A DNA stretch of 64,000 bases from Ornithinimicrobium sufpigmenti (GCF_004322775.1 NZ_CP036403.1:1612001-1676000); one strand, 5' to 3'; numbered from the stretch's first letter, positions 34,477 through 44,241 are shown. The notes: generated by a model from the sequence alone, not told the origin. Translations and numbers: made by a program.

Positions 34477-36174
34477 ATGCCCTCATACCTCGTCGTCGGC
34501 GGCGGGATCAGTGGTCTCGCCGCGGCCGTCGCACTTCTCGATGCCGACCCCGAGGCCCAGGTCACGGTGCTGGAGGGCAGCGACCGGGTCGGGGGCAAGC
34601 TGCGGGGGGAGGAGGTCGCCGGCCGGAGGGTCGACGTCGGGGCGGAGGCGGTCCTGGCGCGCAGGCCAGAGGCACTGGAGCTGATCGAGCGCGCCGGGCT
34701 CAGCGACGAGGTCGTGCACCCGACCGGGGCGTCGGCGCAGGTCTGGAGCCGAGGACGCCTGCACCCGATGCCGCGCCGCACCATGATGGGCGTGCCCGCG
34801 GACCCGGGATCGCTGCGCGGGCTGCTCACCGACGACGAGGTGGACCGCGCGCTGGCCGAGGTCGCGAGCCGCACGGATCTCGACGACATCTCGGTCGGCG
34901 ACCTGGTCGCCGACCGGCTGGGCCCGGCGGTGCTGGACCGCCTGGTCGAGCCGTTGCTGGGCGGGGTCTATGCCGGTCACGCCCGGCTGCTGTCCGCTCG
35001 CGCGGCCCTGCCGCAGCTGCTGGCCGTCGCGCGGCAGGGCGGCTCGCTGACCGCGGCCGTGGACCGGATGTTCCCGGCGCCGACCGACGGCACCCAGAGC
35101 CAGGGCGCCAAGCCCGTCTTCGCCACCGTCCGCGGGGGTCTGCACCGCCTGCCGGAGGCGCTGGCCGAGCTGCTGACCGAGCGGGGCGTCACCATCCGGA
35201 CCAGCACCCTGGCCCGGGAGCTGCGCGCGCTGCCCGAGGGTGGCTTCGAGGTGGTGACCGGCCCGCGGCCGGCGCCGACGGCATACCGGGCGGACCGGCT
35301 GGTGCTGGCCGTGCCCCCGGCACCCGCCGCGCGCCTGCTGGCCTCCCTCGCACCCGACGCCGCACAGCTGCTGCAGCAGGTGGAGACGGCGTCGATGGCG
35401 GTGATCACCCTGGCGCTGCCCAGCGCCGAGCTGGGGGACCTGACCGGACCGTCGCCCGAAGGGCAGTCCGGGGGGTTGTTGGGGGGCGGAGCCCCCCGAC
35501 CGTCGCCCGAAGGGCAGTCCGGGGGGTTGTTGGGGGGCGGAGCCCCCCGACCGTCGCCCGAAGGGCAGTCCGGGGGGTTGTTGGGGGGCGGAGCCCCCCG
35601 ACCGTCGCCCGAAGGGCAGTCCGGGGGGTTGTTGGGGGGCGGAGCCCCCCGACCGTCGGGCTTCCTGGTTCCGCCGGTCGAGGACCTGCGGATCAAGGCG
35701 GCGACGTTCTCGGCCAACAAGTGGGCCTGGGTCGCCGAGCTCGGCCGGGGTGCAGGGCCGGACGGGCAGGACCTCATCTTCCTGCGCGCCTCGATCGGCC
35801 GGCACCGCGAGGAGGCGACGCTCCAGCACCCGGACGACGAGCTCGTCGAGGTCGCGCGGGCAGACCTGGCCCGTGTCCTGGGTCGCGACCTCCCGGCCCA
35901 CGTCGACGCGCACGTGCAGCGCTGGGGCGGGGGGCTGCCGCAGTACGCCGTCGGTCACGTCGACCTCGTCGCGCAGGTGCGCGCAGCCGTCGACCAGGTG
36001 CCCGGCCTCGCCGTCTGCGGCGCCGCCTACGACGGCGTCGGCATCCCCGCCTGCATCGCCTCCGCACGCCGGGCCGCAGATCAGCTCGCCCAGCAGGCCG
36101 CGCAGCCCGAGCGCGCGGCATACCCCACAGACCCCGCATCATCACCCGCACACGCAAGGAGCAGCACCCGATGA
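34477..36174 (+). CDS. hemY: HemY/CgoX-type porphyrinogen oxidase with 68-residue repeat insert
   Basis: A 565-residue FAD enzyme. The N-terminal dinucleotide fold is YLVVGGGISGLAAAVALL, and the C-terminus has GLAVCGAAYDGVGIPACIASA, typical of protoporphyrinogen/coproporphyrinogen oxidases. In Gram-positive bacteria this enzyme oxidises coproporphyrinogen III to coproporphyrin III, and HemQ, next in line, fits that route. Residues 325-392 are four identical 17-residue repeats (PSPEGQSGGLLGGGAPR), placed just before the conserved GFLVPP strand and absent from the normal family plan. The frame stays open, so activity may be retained. The stop overlaps hemQ by 4 nt. Confidence 0.92.
   Translation: MPSYLVVGGGISGLAAAVALLDADPEAQVTVLEGSDRVGGKLRGEEVAGRRVDVGAEAVLARRPEALELIERAGLSDEVVHPTGASAQVWSRGRLHPMPRRTMMGVPADPGSLRGLLTDDEVDRALAEVASRTDLDDISVGDLVADRLGPAVLDRLVEPLLGGVYAGHARLLSARAALPQLLAVARQGGSLTAAVDRMFPAPTDGTQSQGAKPVFATVRGGLHRLPEALAELLTERGVTIRTSTLARELRALPEGGFEVVTGPRPAPTAYRADRLVLAVPPAPAARLLASLAPDAAQLLQQVETASMAVITLALPSAELGDLTGPSPEGQSGGLLGGGAPRPSPEGQSGGLLGGGAPRPSPEGQSGGLLGGGAPRPSPEGQSGGLLGGGAPRPSGFLVPPVEDLRIKAATFSANKWAWVAELGRGAGPDGQDLIFLRASIGRHREEATLQHPDDELVEVARADLARVLGRDLPAHVDAHVQRWGGGLPQYAVGHVDLVAQVRAAVDQVPGLAVCGAAYDGVGIPACIASARRAADQLAQQAAQPERAAYPTDPASSPAHARSSTR
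35449..35652 (+). repeat. Four perfect 51-bp tandem repeats inside hemY
   Basis: Copies start at 35449, 35500, 35551 and 35602 and are identical. Each contains GGGGGGCGGAGCCCCCC, able to form a very stable hairpin on either strand. A palindrome of this GGGC-loop-GCCC kind is common in actinobacterial dispersed REP-like repeats. Since 51 is a multiple of three, hemY stays in frame. Confidence 0.97.
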
Positions 36175-36878
36175 GCAACTACACCCACCCCACCCCTGAG
36201 CAGGTCGAGGAGATCAACACCGAGATCCGGTATGCCGCCTACTCGGTCTTCCGGGCGGCCGCTCCGCTGCCGCAGGACCGGGAGGGTCTGGCGCGGGAGG
36301 TGGACCAGCTCTTCGCCGAGCTGTCGGGCCAGGGGCTAGTCGTCCGGGGTGTGTACGACGTCGCCGGCCTGCGGGGGGACGCCGACCTGATGATCTGGTG
36401 GCACGCGAAGGAGGTGGAGCTGGTGCAGAAGGCCTACCAGCGCTTCCGCCAGACCCACCTCGGGCAGCACCTGGAGCCGGTGTGGTCCAACGTGGGCCTG
36501 CACCGCCCGGCGGAGTTCAACCGCGGGCACGTGCCAGCCTTCCTCTCCGGGCACGACCCGAAGAAGTTCCTGTGCGTCTACCCCTTCGTCCGGTCCTACG
36601 AGTGGTACCTCCTGGACCCGGCCGAGCGCGGCCAGATGCTGAGGGACCACGGCATGGCGGCGAAGGACTACAAGGACGTGCTGGCCAACACCATCTCCAG
36701 CTTCGCGCTCGGCGACTACGAGTGGCTGCTGGCCTTCGAGGCCGACGAGCTGCACCGGATCGTGGACCTCATGCGCGACCTGCGCAACACCCAGGCCCGG
36801 ATGCACGTCCGCGAAGAGGTGCCGTTCTTCACCGGTCCGCGCGTGGAGGTCGGCGAGCTGGTGACCCGGCTGCCCTGA
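36171..36878 (+). CDS. hemQ: Hydrogen peroxide-dependent haem synthase HemQ
   Basis: A 235-residue chlorite dismutase-fold protein. It contains the HemQ catalytic tyrosine region YPFVRSYEWYLL and WWHAKEVELVQ, with FALGDYEWLLAFEADEL at the dimer interface. It decarboxylates coprohaem to haem b in the coproporphyrin-dependent pathway. The ATG overlaps the hemY stop (ATGA), so oxidase and HemQ are coupled. The two together argue strongly for the Gram-positive haem route. Confidence 0.95.
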   Translation: MSNYTHPTPEQVEEINTEIRYAAYSVFRAAAPLPQDREGLAREVDQLFAELSGQGLVVRGVYDVAGLRGDADLMIWWHAKEVELVQKAYQRFRQTHLGQHLEPVWSNVGLHRPAEFNRGHVPAFLSGHDPKKFLCVYPFVRSYEWYLLDPAERGQMLRDHGMAAKDYKDVLANTISSFALGDYEWLLAFEADELHRIVDLMRDLRNTQARMHVREEVPFFTGPRVEVGELVTRLP

Positions 36879-36883
36879 GGGTC

Positions 36884-36913
36884 GAGCCCCGCTGCCCTGA
36901 GGGCAGCGGGCTC
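36884..36913. terminator. Bidirectional hairpin between hemQ and msrB
   Basis: GAGCCC(C)GCTGCCC pairs with GGGCAGCGGGCTC around a TGA loop, a 13-bp GC stem with one bulged C. It lies between convergent hemQ and msrB. No T-tract follows. Confidence 0.6.
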
Positions 36914-36927
36914 CGGTCCGCCCGGAG

Positions 36928-37389
36928 TCAGCCCTCCTGCGGGACCAGCGTCATCGAGATGCTGTTCATGCAGTAACGCAGGTCGGTCGGGGTGTCGAAG
37001 CCCTCACCCTCGAAGACGTGGCCCAGGTGGGATCCGCAGGAGGCGCAGCGCACCTCGGTGCGGGTGCGGCCCAGGGAGTCGTCCTGGATGTACTGGACAC
37101 GGTCCTCGGCGAGCGGGGCGTAGAAGCTCGGCCACCCGCAGTGCGCCTCGAACTTGGTCTCGCTGCGGAACAGCTCGGCGTTGCAGGCGCGGCAGGCGTA
37201 GACGCCCTCGGTCGTGGTCGAGTTGTACTCACCGGTGAACGGGCGCTCGGTGCCGGCCTCGCGCAGCACGTGGTACTCCTCGGGGCTGAGCTGCTCGCGC
37301 CACTCCTGCTCGCTCTTGGCCTGCGGGTATGCGGCGGCGGTGTCGGTGCGGGCGGAGTCGGTCGCGGGGGTGCTGTGCTGGGTGCTCAT
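36928..37389 (-). CDS. msrB: Peptide-methionine (R)-S-oxide reductase
   Basis: A 153-residue MsrB. Two CxxC zinc pairs (CRAC and CASC), the substrate segment HCGWPSFYAPL and the catalytic cysteine in RYCMNSISM are all present. It repairs oxidised methionine in the cytoplasm with thioredoxin. The ATG at 37389 lies before a ~30-residue Ala/Thr-rich, probably disordered N-terminus. It is divergent from the NHEJ polymerase gene and convergent with hemQ. Confidence 0.95.
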   Translation of the reverse strand: MSTQHSTPATDSARTDTAAAYPQAKSEQEWREQLSPEEYHVLREAGTERPFTGEYNSTTTEGVYACRACNAELFRSETKFEAHCGWPSFYAPLAEDRVQYIQDDSLGRTRTEVRCASCGSHLGHVFEGEGFDTPTDLRYCMNSISMTLVPQEG

Positions 37390-37484
37390 ACCGTGAGTCA
37401 ACCACGAGGTCGGCGCGATTGTTTCCGGCCCTCGCGGGGACGGAGCGCCCGACGGAGCGCCGGACGGGCCGGCCCCCACCGGGC

Positions 37485-37490
37485 TACATT
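37485..37490 (+). promoter_or_regulatory. -10 box of probable leaderless promoter
   Basis: TACATT is followed by six bases and then the ATG at 37497. This spacing suits a transcript that starts at the start codon. There is no ribosome-binding site. Confidence 0.45.
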
Positions 37491-37496
37491 GACGCC

Positions 37497-38561
37497 ATGG
37501 CCGACGCCACGATGCTGACCGCGCCCGGACCCGACGGCGAGGACCGGGAGGTGCGGCTGAGCAGCCCGGACAAGGTGGTGTGGCCGGCCACGGACGGGGG
37601 TGCGGCGATCACCAAGGCCGCCCTGGCCGCATACCTCACCGTCGTCGCCGAACCCATGCTGCGCGGGCTGGCCGACCGCCCGGTGACCCTGCAGCGGGTG
37701 CGCGGCGGGATCGAGGGGGAGGTGTTCTACTCCAAGAACCCGCCCAAGGGGGTGCCGGAGTGGTCGCGGACGACGATGGTGACCTACCCCAGCGGGCGCA
37801 GCCACCCGCAGCTGGTGGTCGACGACCTGGCGACTCTGCTGTGGACGGCGCAGATGGGCACGGTGACGTGGCACCCGTGGCCGGTGCTCACCGGGGACAA
37901 CGACCACCCGGACGAGGTGCGGATCGACCTGGACCCCCAGCCGGGCCGGGTCTTCGCCGACGTCGTCGAGGCGGCCCAGGGGCTGCGCGAGGTGATGCAG
38001 GAGGTGGGGCTGACGCCCTATGTGAAGACCACCGGCAACCGCGGCGTGCACGTCTTCGCCGCGATCGAGCCGCGGCTGGAGTTCCTCGACGTGCGGCATG
38101 CCGTGATCGGTCTCGCGCGCGAGCTGGAGCGGCGCCTGCCCGATTTGGTGACCACGGCGTGGTGGAAGGAGGAGCGGGGAGAGCGGATCTTCGTCGACTT
38201 CAACCAGGCCACCCGGGACCGGACGCTCGCGGCGGCCTGGAGCCCGCGCATCCAGCCGGGCGCGCCGGTGTCGGTGCCGGTCACCTGGGAGCAGCTGGGC
38301 GACGTGGTGCCCGGGGAGCTCACCGTGCACACCGTGCCGGAGTGGCTCGCCGAGCACGGTGACCCCTGGGCGGGACTGCACGAGGAGCCAGGCCGGATCG
38401 ACGGTGCCTACGCCCTGTGGGAGGCCGACCTGGAGCGCGGTCTGGGCGAGCTGAACTTCCCCCCCGACCACCCCAAGATGCCGGGGGAGCCGCCGCGCGT
38501 GCAGCCGAGCAAGAAGGTCGCCGAACATTGGGACGAGCACGGCAACCGCGTCGAGGGTTGA
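37497..38561 (+). CDS. Standalone LigD-type polymerase/primase domain protein
   Basis: A 354-residue archaeo-eukaryotic primase-like protein of the NHEJ polymerase (PolDom) family. The metal-binding aspartates are in DEVRIDLDPQPG, VYPSGRSHPQ-like phosphate contacts are present (TYPSGRSHPQLVV), and TTGNRGVHVFAAIEP is the nucleotide pocket. It would fill or add nucleotides at DNA ends. The separate ligase gene starts 60-odd nt downstream, so the two activities that LigD combines are encoded side by side. No Ku gene is in the window. Confidence 0.92.
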   Translation: MADATMLTAPGPDGEDREVRLSSPDKVVWPATDGGAAITKAALAAYLTVVAEPMLRGLADRPVTLQRVRGGIEGEVFYSKNPPKGVPEWSRTTMVTYPSGRSHPQLVVDDLATLLWTAQMGTVTWHPWPVLTGDNDHPDEVRIDLDPQPGRVFADVVEAAQGLREVMQEVGLTPYVKTTGNRGVHVFAAIEPRLEFLDVRHAVIGLARELERRLPDLVTTAWWKEERGERIFVDFNQATRDRTLAAAWSPRIQPGAPVSVPVTWEQLGDVVPGELTVHTVPEWLAEHGDPWAGLHEEPGRIDGAYALWEADLERGLGELNFPPDHPKMPGEPPRVQPSKKVAEHWDEHGNRVEG

Positions 38562-38624
38562 GCGGGTCGCCCGTCGTCGAGGCGTGACGGGTGCGACGGG
38601 CGTGGCTGTGGTTGAGTGGGTTCC

Positions 38625-39716
38625 GTGGACCTGCCCGTGATGCCCCCGGTGAGCCCGATGCTGGCCAAGCCGGCGACGAGCCTGCCGGAGGGGTGGCTCT
38701 ACGACCCCAAGTGGGACGGCTTCCGGTCGATCGTCTTCCGGGACGGCGACGATGTCGAGCTGGGCTCGCGCAACGAGAAGCCGATGACCCGCTACTTCCC
38801 CGAGCTCGTCGAGGCGGCCCGGGCCGAGCTGCCCGAGCGCTGCGTCGTGGACGGGGAGATCGTCGTCGCCGACGCGACGGGGGAGCGGCTGGACTTCGAG
38901 GCGCTCGGGCAGCGGATCCATCCCGCCGACTCGCGCGTGCAGATGCTGTCCCAGGCCACGCCCGCGGCGTTCGTCGCCTTCGACCTGCTCGCCCTGGGCG
39001 ACGAGGACCTGACCGGTATGCCGTTCCGCGAGCGCCGCGCGCGCCTCGAGCGGGCGCTCCCAGGGACGTCAGCGGGGTCCTTCCACCTGTCCCCGCTGAC
39101 CGACGACGCAGAGGTCGCCATGCGGTGGTTCACCGAGTTCGAGGGGGCCGGCCTCGACGGGGTCATCGGCAAGGACCCGGAGGCGACCTACCAGCCGAAC
39201 AAGCGGGTGCTGACCAAGCTCAAGCACGTCCGCACGACCGACTGCGTCGTCGCCGGTTACCGCACGCACAAGTCCAGCGACGAGGCGATCGGCTCGTTGC
39301 TGCTGGGGCTCTACCGGCCGGACGGGCAGCTGGCCCACGTCGGGGTCTCGTCCTCCTTCCCGATGGCCAGGCGCAAGGCGCTGTTCGAGGAGCTGCAGCC
39401 GTGGGTGACCGACCTCGAGGGGCACCCCTGGGACTGGGCCCGGCACCTGGAGGGGGAACGCACGCCCAGCAAGAGCTCCGGCTCGCGGTGGGCGGCGGGC
39501 AAGGACCTGTCGTTCACGCCCTTGCGGCCGGAACGGGTGGTCGAGGTCCGGTACGACTACCTCGAGGGTGACCGGTTCCGGCACACCGCGCAGTTCGTCC
39601 GCTGGCGGCCGGACCGGGAGCCGCAGAGCTGCACCTACGAGCAGCTGGATCTGCCGACGGGCTACCTGTTGAGCCAGGTGCTGGGGGCACCGCTGACCGG
39701 GGGAGCGGCCCGATGA
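38625..39716 (+). CDS. ligC: ATP-dependent DNA ligase (LigC-like)
   Basis: A 363-residue ligase. The adenylated lysine motif is LYDPKWDGFRSIV (KxDG), followed by CVVDGEIVV (motif III), EGAGLDGVIGKDP (motif IV) and LTKLKHVRTTDCVV (motif V). An OB-fold domain follows. The GTG at 38625 gives a start that matches LigC-type N-termini (VDLPVMPPVSPML); a GTG at 38616 and an ATG at 38640 are alternatives. It should seal nicks or breaks in a mycobacterial LigC-like role. The stop overlaps the next gene by 4 nt. Confidence 0.92.
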   Translation: MDLPVMPPVSPMLAKPATSLPEGWLYDPKWDGFRSIVFRDGDDVELGSRNEKPMTRYFPELVEAARAELPERCVVDGEIVVADATGERLDFEALGQRIHPADSRVQMLSQATPAAFVAFDLLALGDEDLTGMPFRERRARLERALPGTSAGSFHLSPLTDDAEVAMRWFTEFEGAGLDGVIGKDPEATYQPNKRVLTKLKHVRTTDCVVAGYRTHKSSDEAIGSLLLGLYRPDGQLAHVGVSSSFPMARRKALFEELQPWVTDLEGHPWDWARHLEGERTPSKSSGSRWAAGKDLSFTPLRPERVVEVRYDYLEGDRFRHTAQFVRWRPDREPQSCTYEQLDLPTGYLLSQVLGAPLTGGAAR

Positions 39717-40996
39717 GCCGGGTGGCGCAGGTGCTCGCCGGCGCGGGAGGCGGTGCGGCGGGAAAGCTCCCGCGGGGTCGTCAGGGCGGCAGGCAGGCGG
39801 CGAAGAAGAACTCCTCGTCCGAGCTGGGCTCCTCCCTGGGCCGGGCCGCGGTGGCCGGCATCAGCGCGGCGGCCGGGGCAGCGGTCGGGGGCGCGGTCTC
39901 GATGGGGACCGCGACCTACTTCGCGCACCGCATCATCACGCCGGAGCACGAGAAGAAGGACGACACCGCGATCTTGGACGTCGACGAGGACGCCGGCACG
40001 GTGACCTTCCGGGCGACCCCGTGGACGAGTGCGCCGGGACGCTACGGGCTGTGGCTCGACCGGGGAGCTGGGCACGCCCGGGTGGGGCAGGTGCTGGCGG
40101 AGGACCACGAGCTCAAGCCGCCGACGGTGACGCGCGAGCTGCTCGGGGTGGACCAGGGGGAGCTCGCGCCTGGTCCGGCCCGCTGGAACAAGTACTTCTT
40201 TTGCGGCACACCAGGATCGGCGCTGGGGCTCGACTACGAGGACGTCGTGGTGACCTCCGACATCGGCGACTTGGGCGCGTGGCGGGTGCCGCCGCAGGAG
40301 GGCACCGACAACGGCGACTGGGCCGTCCTGGTGCACGGCCGCAGCGCCATGCGGGAGGAGACCCTCCGTGCGGTCCCGGTGCTGCACCGACTCGGTTACA
40401 CCACCTTGATCCCGATGTACCGCAACGACATCGGCGCCCCCGCGTCCAGCGACGGTCGCTACAGCCTGGGGATGGCCGAGTGGCGGGACGTGGATGCCGC
40501 GCTGCGGTACGCCCTGGCCCACGGCGCCAGACGCCTGGTCCTCGTCGGCTGGTCGATGGGCGGCGCCATCGTGCTGCAGGCGCTCAACCGCTCCGACGTG
40601 GCACATCGGGTGCACCGGGTCATCCTCAACGGCCCCGTCATCGACTGGGGCAATGTGCTGGCCCACCAGGCCGACCTGCACTTCATCCCGCGCCCCATCG
40701 ACCACCTCGCCCGGAGCCTGCTGCGCAGCCGGCTGTCCCGGCACCTGCTGGGGATCGCCGAGCCGGTGGACGTCGCAGCGACGAACTGGGTGGACCGGGC
40801 CGACGAGGTGACCCACCGCATCTTCATCATCCACTCGGCGACCGACGAGACCGTCCCCTACGGGCCGTCCCAGGACCTGGCCCGCCGCCGGCCCGGCCTG
40901 GTGCACACCTTCGTCTGGCCGCGGTCGCGCCACTGCCAGGAGTGGAACACCAACCCCTCGCTCTGGGACGACCTGGTCGCCAGCTTCCTGCGCTGA
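39713..40996 (+). CDS. Membrane-anchored alpha/beta hydrolase
   Basis: A 427-residue serine hydrolase with one N-terminal membrane segment (residues ~45-70). The nucleophile elbow is LVLVGWSMGGAIVL, HGRSAMREE sits in the oxyanion region, and the late acid and histidine are in HSATDETVPYG and PRSRHCQEWN. The ATG overlaps the ligase stop (ATGA). A similar hydrolase next to ligC is seen in related genera to my knowledge, but no functional link is clear. Substrate unknown. Confidence 0.85.
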   Translation: MSRVAQVLAGAGGGAAGKLPRGRQGGRQAAKKNSSSELGSSLGRAAVAGISAAAGAAVGGAVSMGTATYFAHRIITPEHEKKDDTAILDVDEDAGTVTFRATPWTSAPGRYGLWLDRGAGHARVGQVLAEDHELKPPTVTRELLGVDQGELAPGPARWNKYFFCGTPGSALGLDYEDVVVTSDIGDLGAWRVPPQEGTDNGDWAVLVHGRSAMREETLRAVPVLHRLGYTTLIPMYRNDIGAPASSDGRYSLGMAEWRDVDAALRYALAHGARRLVLVGWSMGGAIVLQALNRSDVAHRVHRVILNGPVIDWGNVLAHQADLHFIPRPIDHLARSLLRSRLSRHLLGIAEPVDVAATNWVDRADEVTHRIFIIHSATDETVPYGPSQDLARRRPGLVHTFVWPRSRHCQEWNTNPSLWDDLVASFLR

Positions 40997-41067
40997 CCCG
41001 ACGCCACGCAGGCGGTGGGCACACGGCATACCCTGCGCCCGAACGGAACCGCTGGCAGGATGAGCGG

Positions 41068-41934
41068 ATGGCCGAGGACAGACGCACCGTCGACAGCGAC
41101 CGACCGTTCACCGAGGCGCTGCGCGTGCGCGAGGGCTTCGGGCTCTCTGACCTCGACCCACGGAGCACGCCCGCCTTCACGGGGAGGAAGGCGGACGGGA
41201 AGGCGGCGCTCCTGGAGCACGACGACGAGCTGTCAAGCCTGCAGGAGCAGCTGTATGCCGCCAGCGTGGGCGGCGACTCGCGGCGCCGGGTGCTGCTGAT
41301 CGTGCAGGGGATGGACACCTCGGGCAAGGGCGGCATCATGCGCCACGTCGTCGGCCGGGTCGACCCGCAGGGGGTGCAGATCACCGCCTTCAAGAAACCG
41401 ACCGAGGAAGAGCTGAGGCACCCGTTCCTGTGGCGCATCCGCAAGCGGCTGCCGGAGCCGGGCAAGATCGGCGTCTTCGACCGCTCGCACTACGAGGACG
41501 TGCTGGTGGTGCGGGTGCACGACCTGGTGCCACAGCAGGAGTGGTCCTCCCGCTACGCCACCATCAATGACTTCGAGCAGGAGCTGGTCGAGGACGGGAT
41601 CACGGTGATCAAGGTGATGCTGCACATCTCCGCCGCCGAGCAGAAGGAGCGGCTGGGGAAGCGGTTGGACCGTCCCGACAAGCACTGGAAGTTCAACCCC
41701 GGCGACATCGACGAGCGGGAAAACTGGTCGGACTACCAGGAGGCCTACCAGGCCGCCCTGGAGCGGTGCAACATCGATGCGGCGCCCTGGTTCGTGGTGC
41801 CGGCCGACCGCAAGTGGTATGCCCGGCTGGCGGTCCAGCAGCTGTTGCTGGAGCACCTGCGGGCCCTGGACCTGCGGTGGCCGGTCGCCACCTTCGACGT
41901 GGAGGAGCAGAAGGCGCGGCTCGCGCGCACCTGA
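41068..41934 (+). CDS. Polyphosphate kinase 2 family protein
   Basis: A 288-residue PPK2-like kinase. Walker A is VQGMDTSGKGG, the lid and substrate region is GVFDRSHYEDVLVVRVH, and RDKHWKFNPGDI-type residues (RPDKHWKFNPGDIDER) bind polyphosphate. It transfers phosphate between polyphosphate and a nucleotide; whether it favours AMP, ADP or GDP is not clear by eye. The ATG at 41068 lies about 70 nt after the hydrolase gene. Confidence 0.93.
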   Translation: MAEDRRTVDSDRPFTEALRVREGFGLSDLDPRSTPAFTGRKADGKAALLEHDDELSSLQEQLYAASVGGDSRRRVLLIVQGMDTSGKGGIMRHVVGRVDPQGVQITAFKKPTEEELRHPFLWRIRKRLPEPGKIGVFDRSHYEDVLVVRVHDLVPQQEWSSRYATINDFEQELVEDGITVIKVMLHISAAEQKERLGKRLDRPDKHWKFNPGDIDERENWSDYQEAYQAALERCNIDAAPWFVVPADRKWYARLAVQQLLLEHLRALDLRWPVATFDVEEQKARLART

Positions 41935-41988
41935 GCCGCGCCTGCGCCCACGTGCGGCGTCAGGCGCGGCGGCCGGACGGCATACCGC

Positions 41989-44112
41989 TCAGGCGAGTTC
42001 CTCGGCGGGGACGCCCTGCAGCACGACCACGGCCCGCGGCGGCATCTCGTAGGTCTTGCCGGTCTCCCACAGCACCCCGTTCTCGCGGGCGGCGCCGCTG
42101 GTGTCCACGACGGCGTCCCAGCTCGCGGCGTTGATCCCGATGGGCACGGTGAAGGGCACCGCCTCGTGGTGGCCGTTGAAGAGCAGCAGGAAGTGGTCGT
42201 CGATCAGCGGCTGGCCGCGCTCGTCCCGCTCGGTGATGGCCTCGCCGTTGAGGAAGACCGTCACCGCCTGCCTGCGCGAGTGCCAGCCCTCCTCGGTCAT
42301 CGGGGTGCCGTCGGGGGAGTACCAGAGGATGTCGCCGAGGTCGCTCTGACCACCGTGGTCCGCGTCACCGGCGAAGAACCGGCGACGACGGAAGACGGGA
42401 TGCTCGCGACGCAAGGTGATGAGGTCGGAGGTGAACTCGAGCAGCTGCTGCTGGTCGGTGGACAGGACCCAGTCCATCCAGGCCAGCTCGTTGTCCTGGG
42501 CGTAGACGTTGTTGTTGCCCATCTGGGTGCGGGCGATCTCGTCGCCGTGGGCCATCATCGGCACGCCCTGGCTGAGCATGAGCGTGGCCAGGAAGTTGCG
42601 GTGCTGGCGCTCGCGCAGGGCCAGCACCTCGGGGTCGTCCGTGGGGCCCTCGACGCCGCAGTTCCAGGAGCGGTTGTGCTCCTCGCCGTCCGCACCGCCC
42701 TCGCCGTTGGCCTCGTTGTGCTTGTGGTTGTAGGAGACGAGGTCGCGCATGGTGAAGCCGTCGTGCGCGGTGACGAAGTTGATCGAGGCGATCGGCCGAC
42801 GGCCGCTGTGCTCGTAGAGGTCGGAGGAGCCGGTCAGCCGGGAGGCGAACTCGCCCATCGACGCCGGCTCGCCGCGCCAGAAGTCGCGGACGGTGTCGCG
42901 GTACTTGCCGTTCCACTCCGTCCACAGCGGGGGGAAGTTGCCGACCTGGTAACCGCCCTCGCCCAGGTCCCAGGGCTCGGCGATGAGCTTGACCTGGGAG
43001 ATCACCGGGTCCTGCTGGATGATGTCGAAGAAGGCGGACAGCTTGTCCACCTCGTGGAACTGGCGGGCCAGGGTCGCGGCGAGGTCGAAGCGGAAGCCGT
43101 CGACGTGCATCTCGGTGACCCAGTAGCGCAGGCTGTCCATGATCAGCTGCAGCACGTGGGGGTGGCGCATCAGCAGGCTGTTGCCGGTGCCCGTGGTGTC
43201 GTAGTAGTGGGCCTTGTCGTTGTCGACCAGCCGGTAGTAGCTGGCGTTGTCCAGCCCGCGGAAGGACAGCGTGGGGCCCAGGTGGTTGCCCTCGGCGGTG
43301 TGGTTGTAGACGACGTCGAGGATGACCTCGATGCCCGCCTCGTGCAGCGCCTTGACCATCGACTTGAACTCGGTGACCTGCTGACCGCGCTGGCCCGACG
43401 CCGAGTAGGCGTTGTGGGGAGCCAGGAAACCGATGGTGTTGTAGCCCCAGTAGTTGGACAGTCCCTGATCCTGCAGGTGGGTGTCGTTGACGAACTGGTG
43501 GACCGGCAGCAGCTCGACCGCCGTGATCCCGAGGTCGACGAGGTGCTGCACCACGGCGGGGTGCGCCATCCCGGCATACGTGCCCCGGATGTTCTCCGGC
43601 ACCTCGGGGTGGGTCATCGTCATACCCTTGACGTGCGCCTCGTAGATGACGCTGTCGTGGTAGTCGTGGTTCGGCGGCCGGTCGTGGCCCCAGTCGAAGT
43701 ACGGGTTGGTGACGATGCCGAGCATCGTGTGGGGCGCGGAGTCCTCCTCGTTGTAGGAGGCCGGGTCGCCGAAGGTGTAGGAGAACAGCCCCTGGTGCCC
43801 CTGGATCTGGCCCTCGATGGCCTTGGCGTACGGGTCGAGCAGCAGCTTGTTCGGGTTGAACCGGTGCCCCTCGTCGGGTTCGTACGGGCCGTGCACCCGG
43901 TAGCCGTAGCGCTGGCTGGGCTGGCACGCCGGCAGGTAGGCGTGCCAGACGTAGGCGTCGACCTCGGTCAGCGGGATCCGGGTCTCCTGGCCGTCGTCGT
44001 CGATGAGGCACAGGTCCACTCCGGTGGCGTTCTCGGAGAAGACGGCGAAGTTCGTGCCGGTGCCGTCAAAGGTGGCGCCAAGGGGATAGGGGGAGCCGGG
44101 CCAAACATCCAT
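41989..44112 (-). CDS. glgX: Glycogen debranching enzyme
   Basis: A 707-residue GH13 enzyme with an N-terminal CBM48 domain ([20 protein letters not shown]). The catalytic nucleophile lies in [14 protein letters not shown], the acid in [12 protein letters not shown] and the transition-state aspartate in [12 protein letters not shown]. GlgX/isoamylase enzymes hydrolyse alpha-1,6 branches of glycogen limit dextrin. The ATG at 44112 opens the canonical [12 protein letters not shown]; the open frame continues upstream without coding character. Divergent from the BrkB-family gene. Confidence 0.95.
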   Translation of the reverse strand: MDVWPGSPYPLGATFDGTGTNFAVFSENATGVDLCLIDDDGQETRIPLTEVDAYVWHAYLPACQPSQRYGYRVHGPYEPDEGHRFNPNKLLLDPYAKAIEGQIQGHQGLFSYTFGDPASYNEEDSAPHTMLGIVTNPYFDWGHDRPPNHDYHDSVIYEAHVKGMTMTHPEVPENIRGTYAGMAHPAVVQHLVDLGITAVELLPVHQFVNDTHLQDQGLSNYWGYNTIGFLAPHNAYSASGQRGQQVTEFKSMVKALHEAGIEVILDVVYNHTAEGNHLGPTLSFRGLDNASYYRLVDNDKAHYYDTTGTGNSLLMRHPHVLQLIMDSLRYWVTEMHVDGFRFDLAATLARQFHEVDKLSAFFDIIQQDPVISQVKLIAEPWDLGEGGYQVGNFPPLWTEWNGKYRDTVRDFWRGEPASMGEFASRLTGSSDLYEHSGRRPIASINFVTAHDGFTMRDLVSYNHKHNEANGEGGADGEEHNRSWNCGVEGPTDDPEVLALRERQHRNFLATLMLSQGVPMMAHGDEIARTQMGNNNVYAQDNELAWMDWVLSTDQQQLLEFTSDLITLRREHPVFRRRRFFAGDADHGGQSDLGDILWYSPDGTPMTEEGWHSRRQAVTVFLNGEAITERDERGQPLIDDHFLLLFNGHHEAVPFTVPIGINAASWDAVVDTSGAARENGVLWETGKTYEMPPRAVVVLQGVPAEELA

Positions 44113-44228
44113 GCGTGGGACTTTCAGGTGGGGGACAGGGGGTCGAATGACCCCGTCGTCGGCAACGGTCCATGATACGTCCCTTTCTCCGGTATGCCGC
44201 TCCGGTTCGCCTGCCCAGGCCCGCCCGC

Positions 44229-44234
44229 TACCGT
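44229..44234 (+). promoter_or_regulatory. -10 box of probable leaderless promoter
   Basis: TACCGT lies 7 nt before the GTG at 44242, with no ribosome-binding site. This supports the GTG as the start of the BrkB-family gene. Confidence 0.4.
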
Positions 44235-44241
44235 GATCCGG

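Noticed and set aside
35449..35652. CRISPR array
   Set aside because: The 51-bp units are contiguous with no spacers and are translated in frame within hemY.
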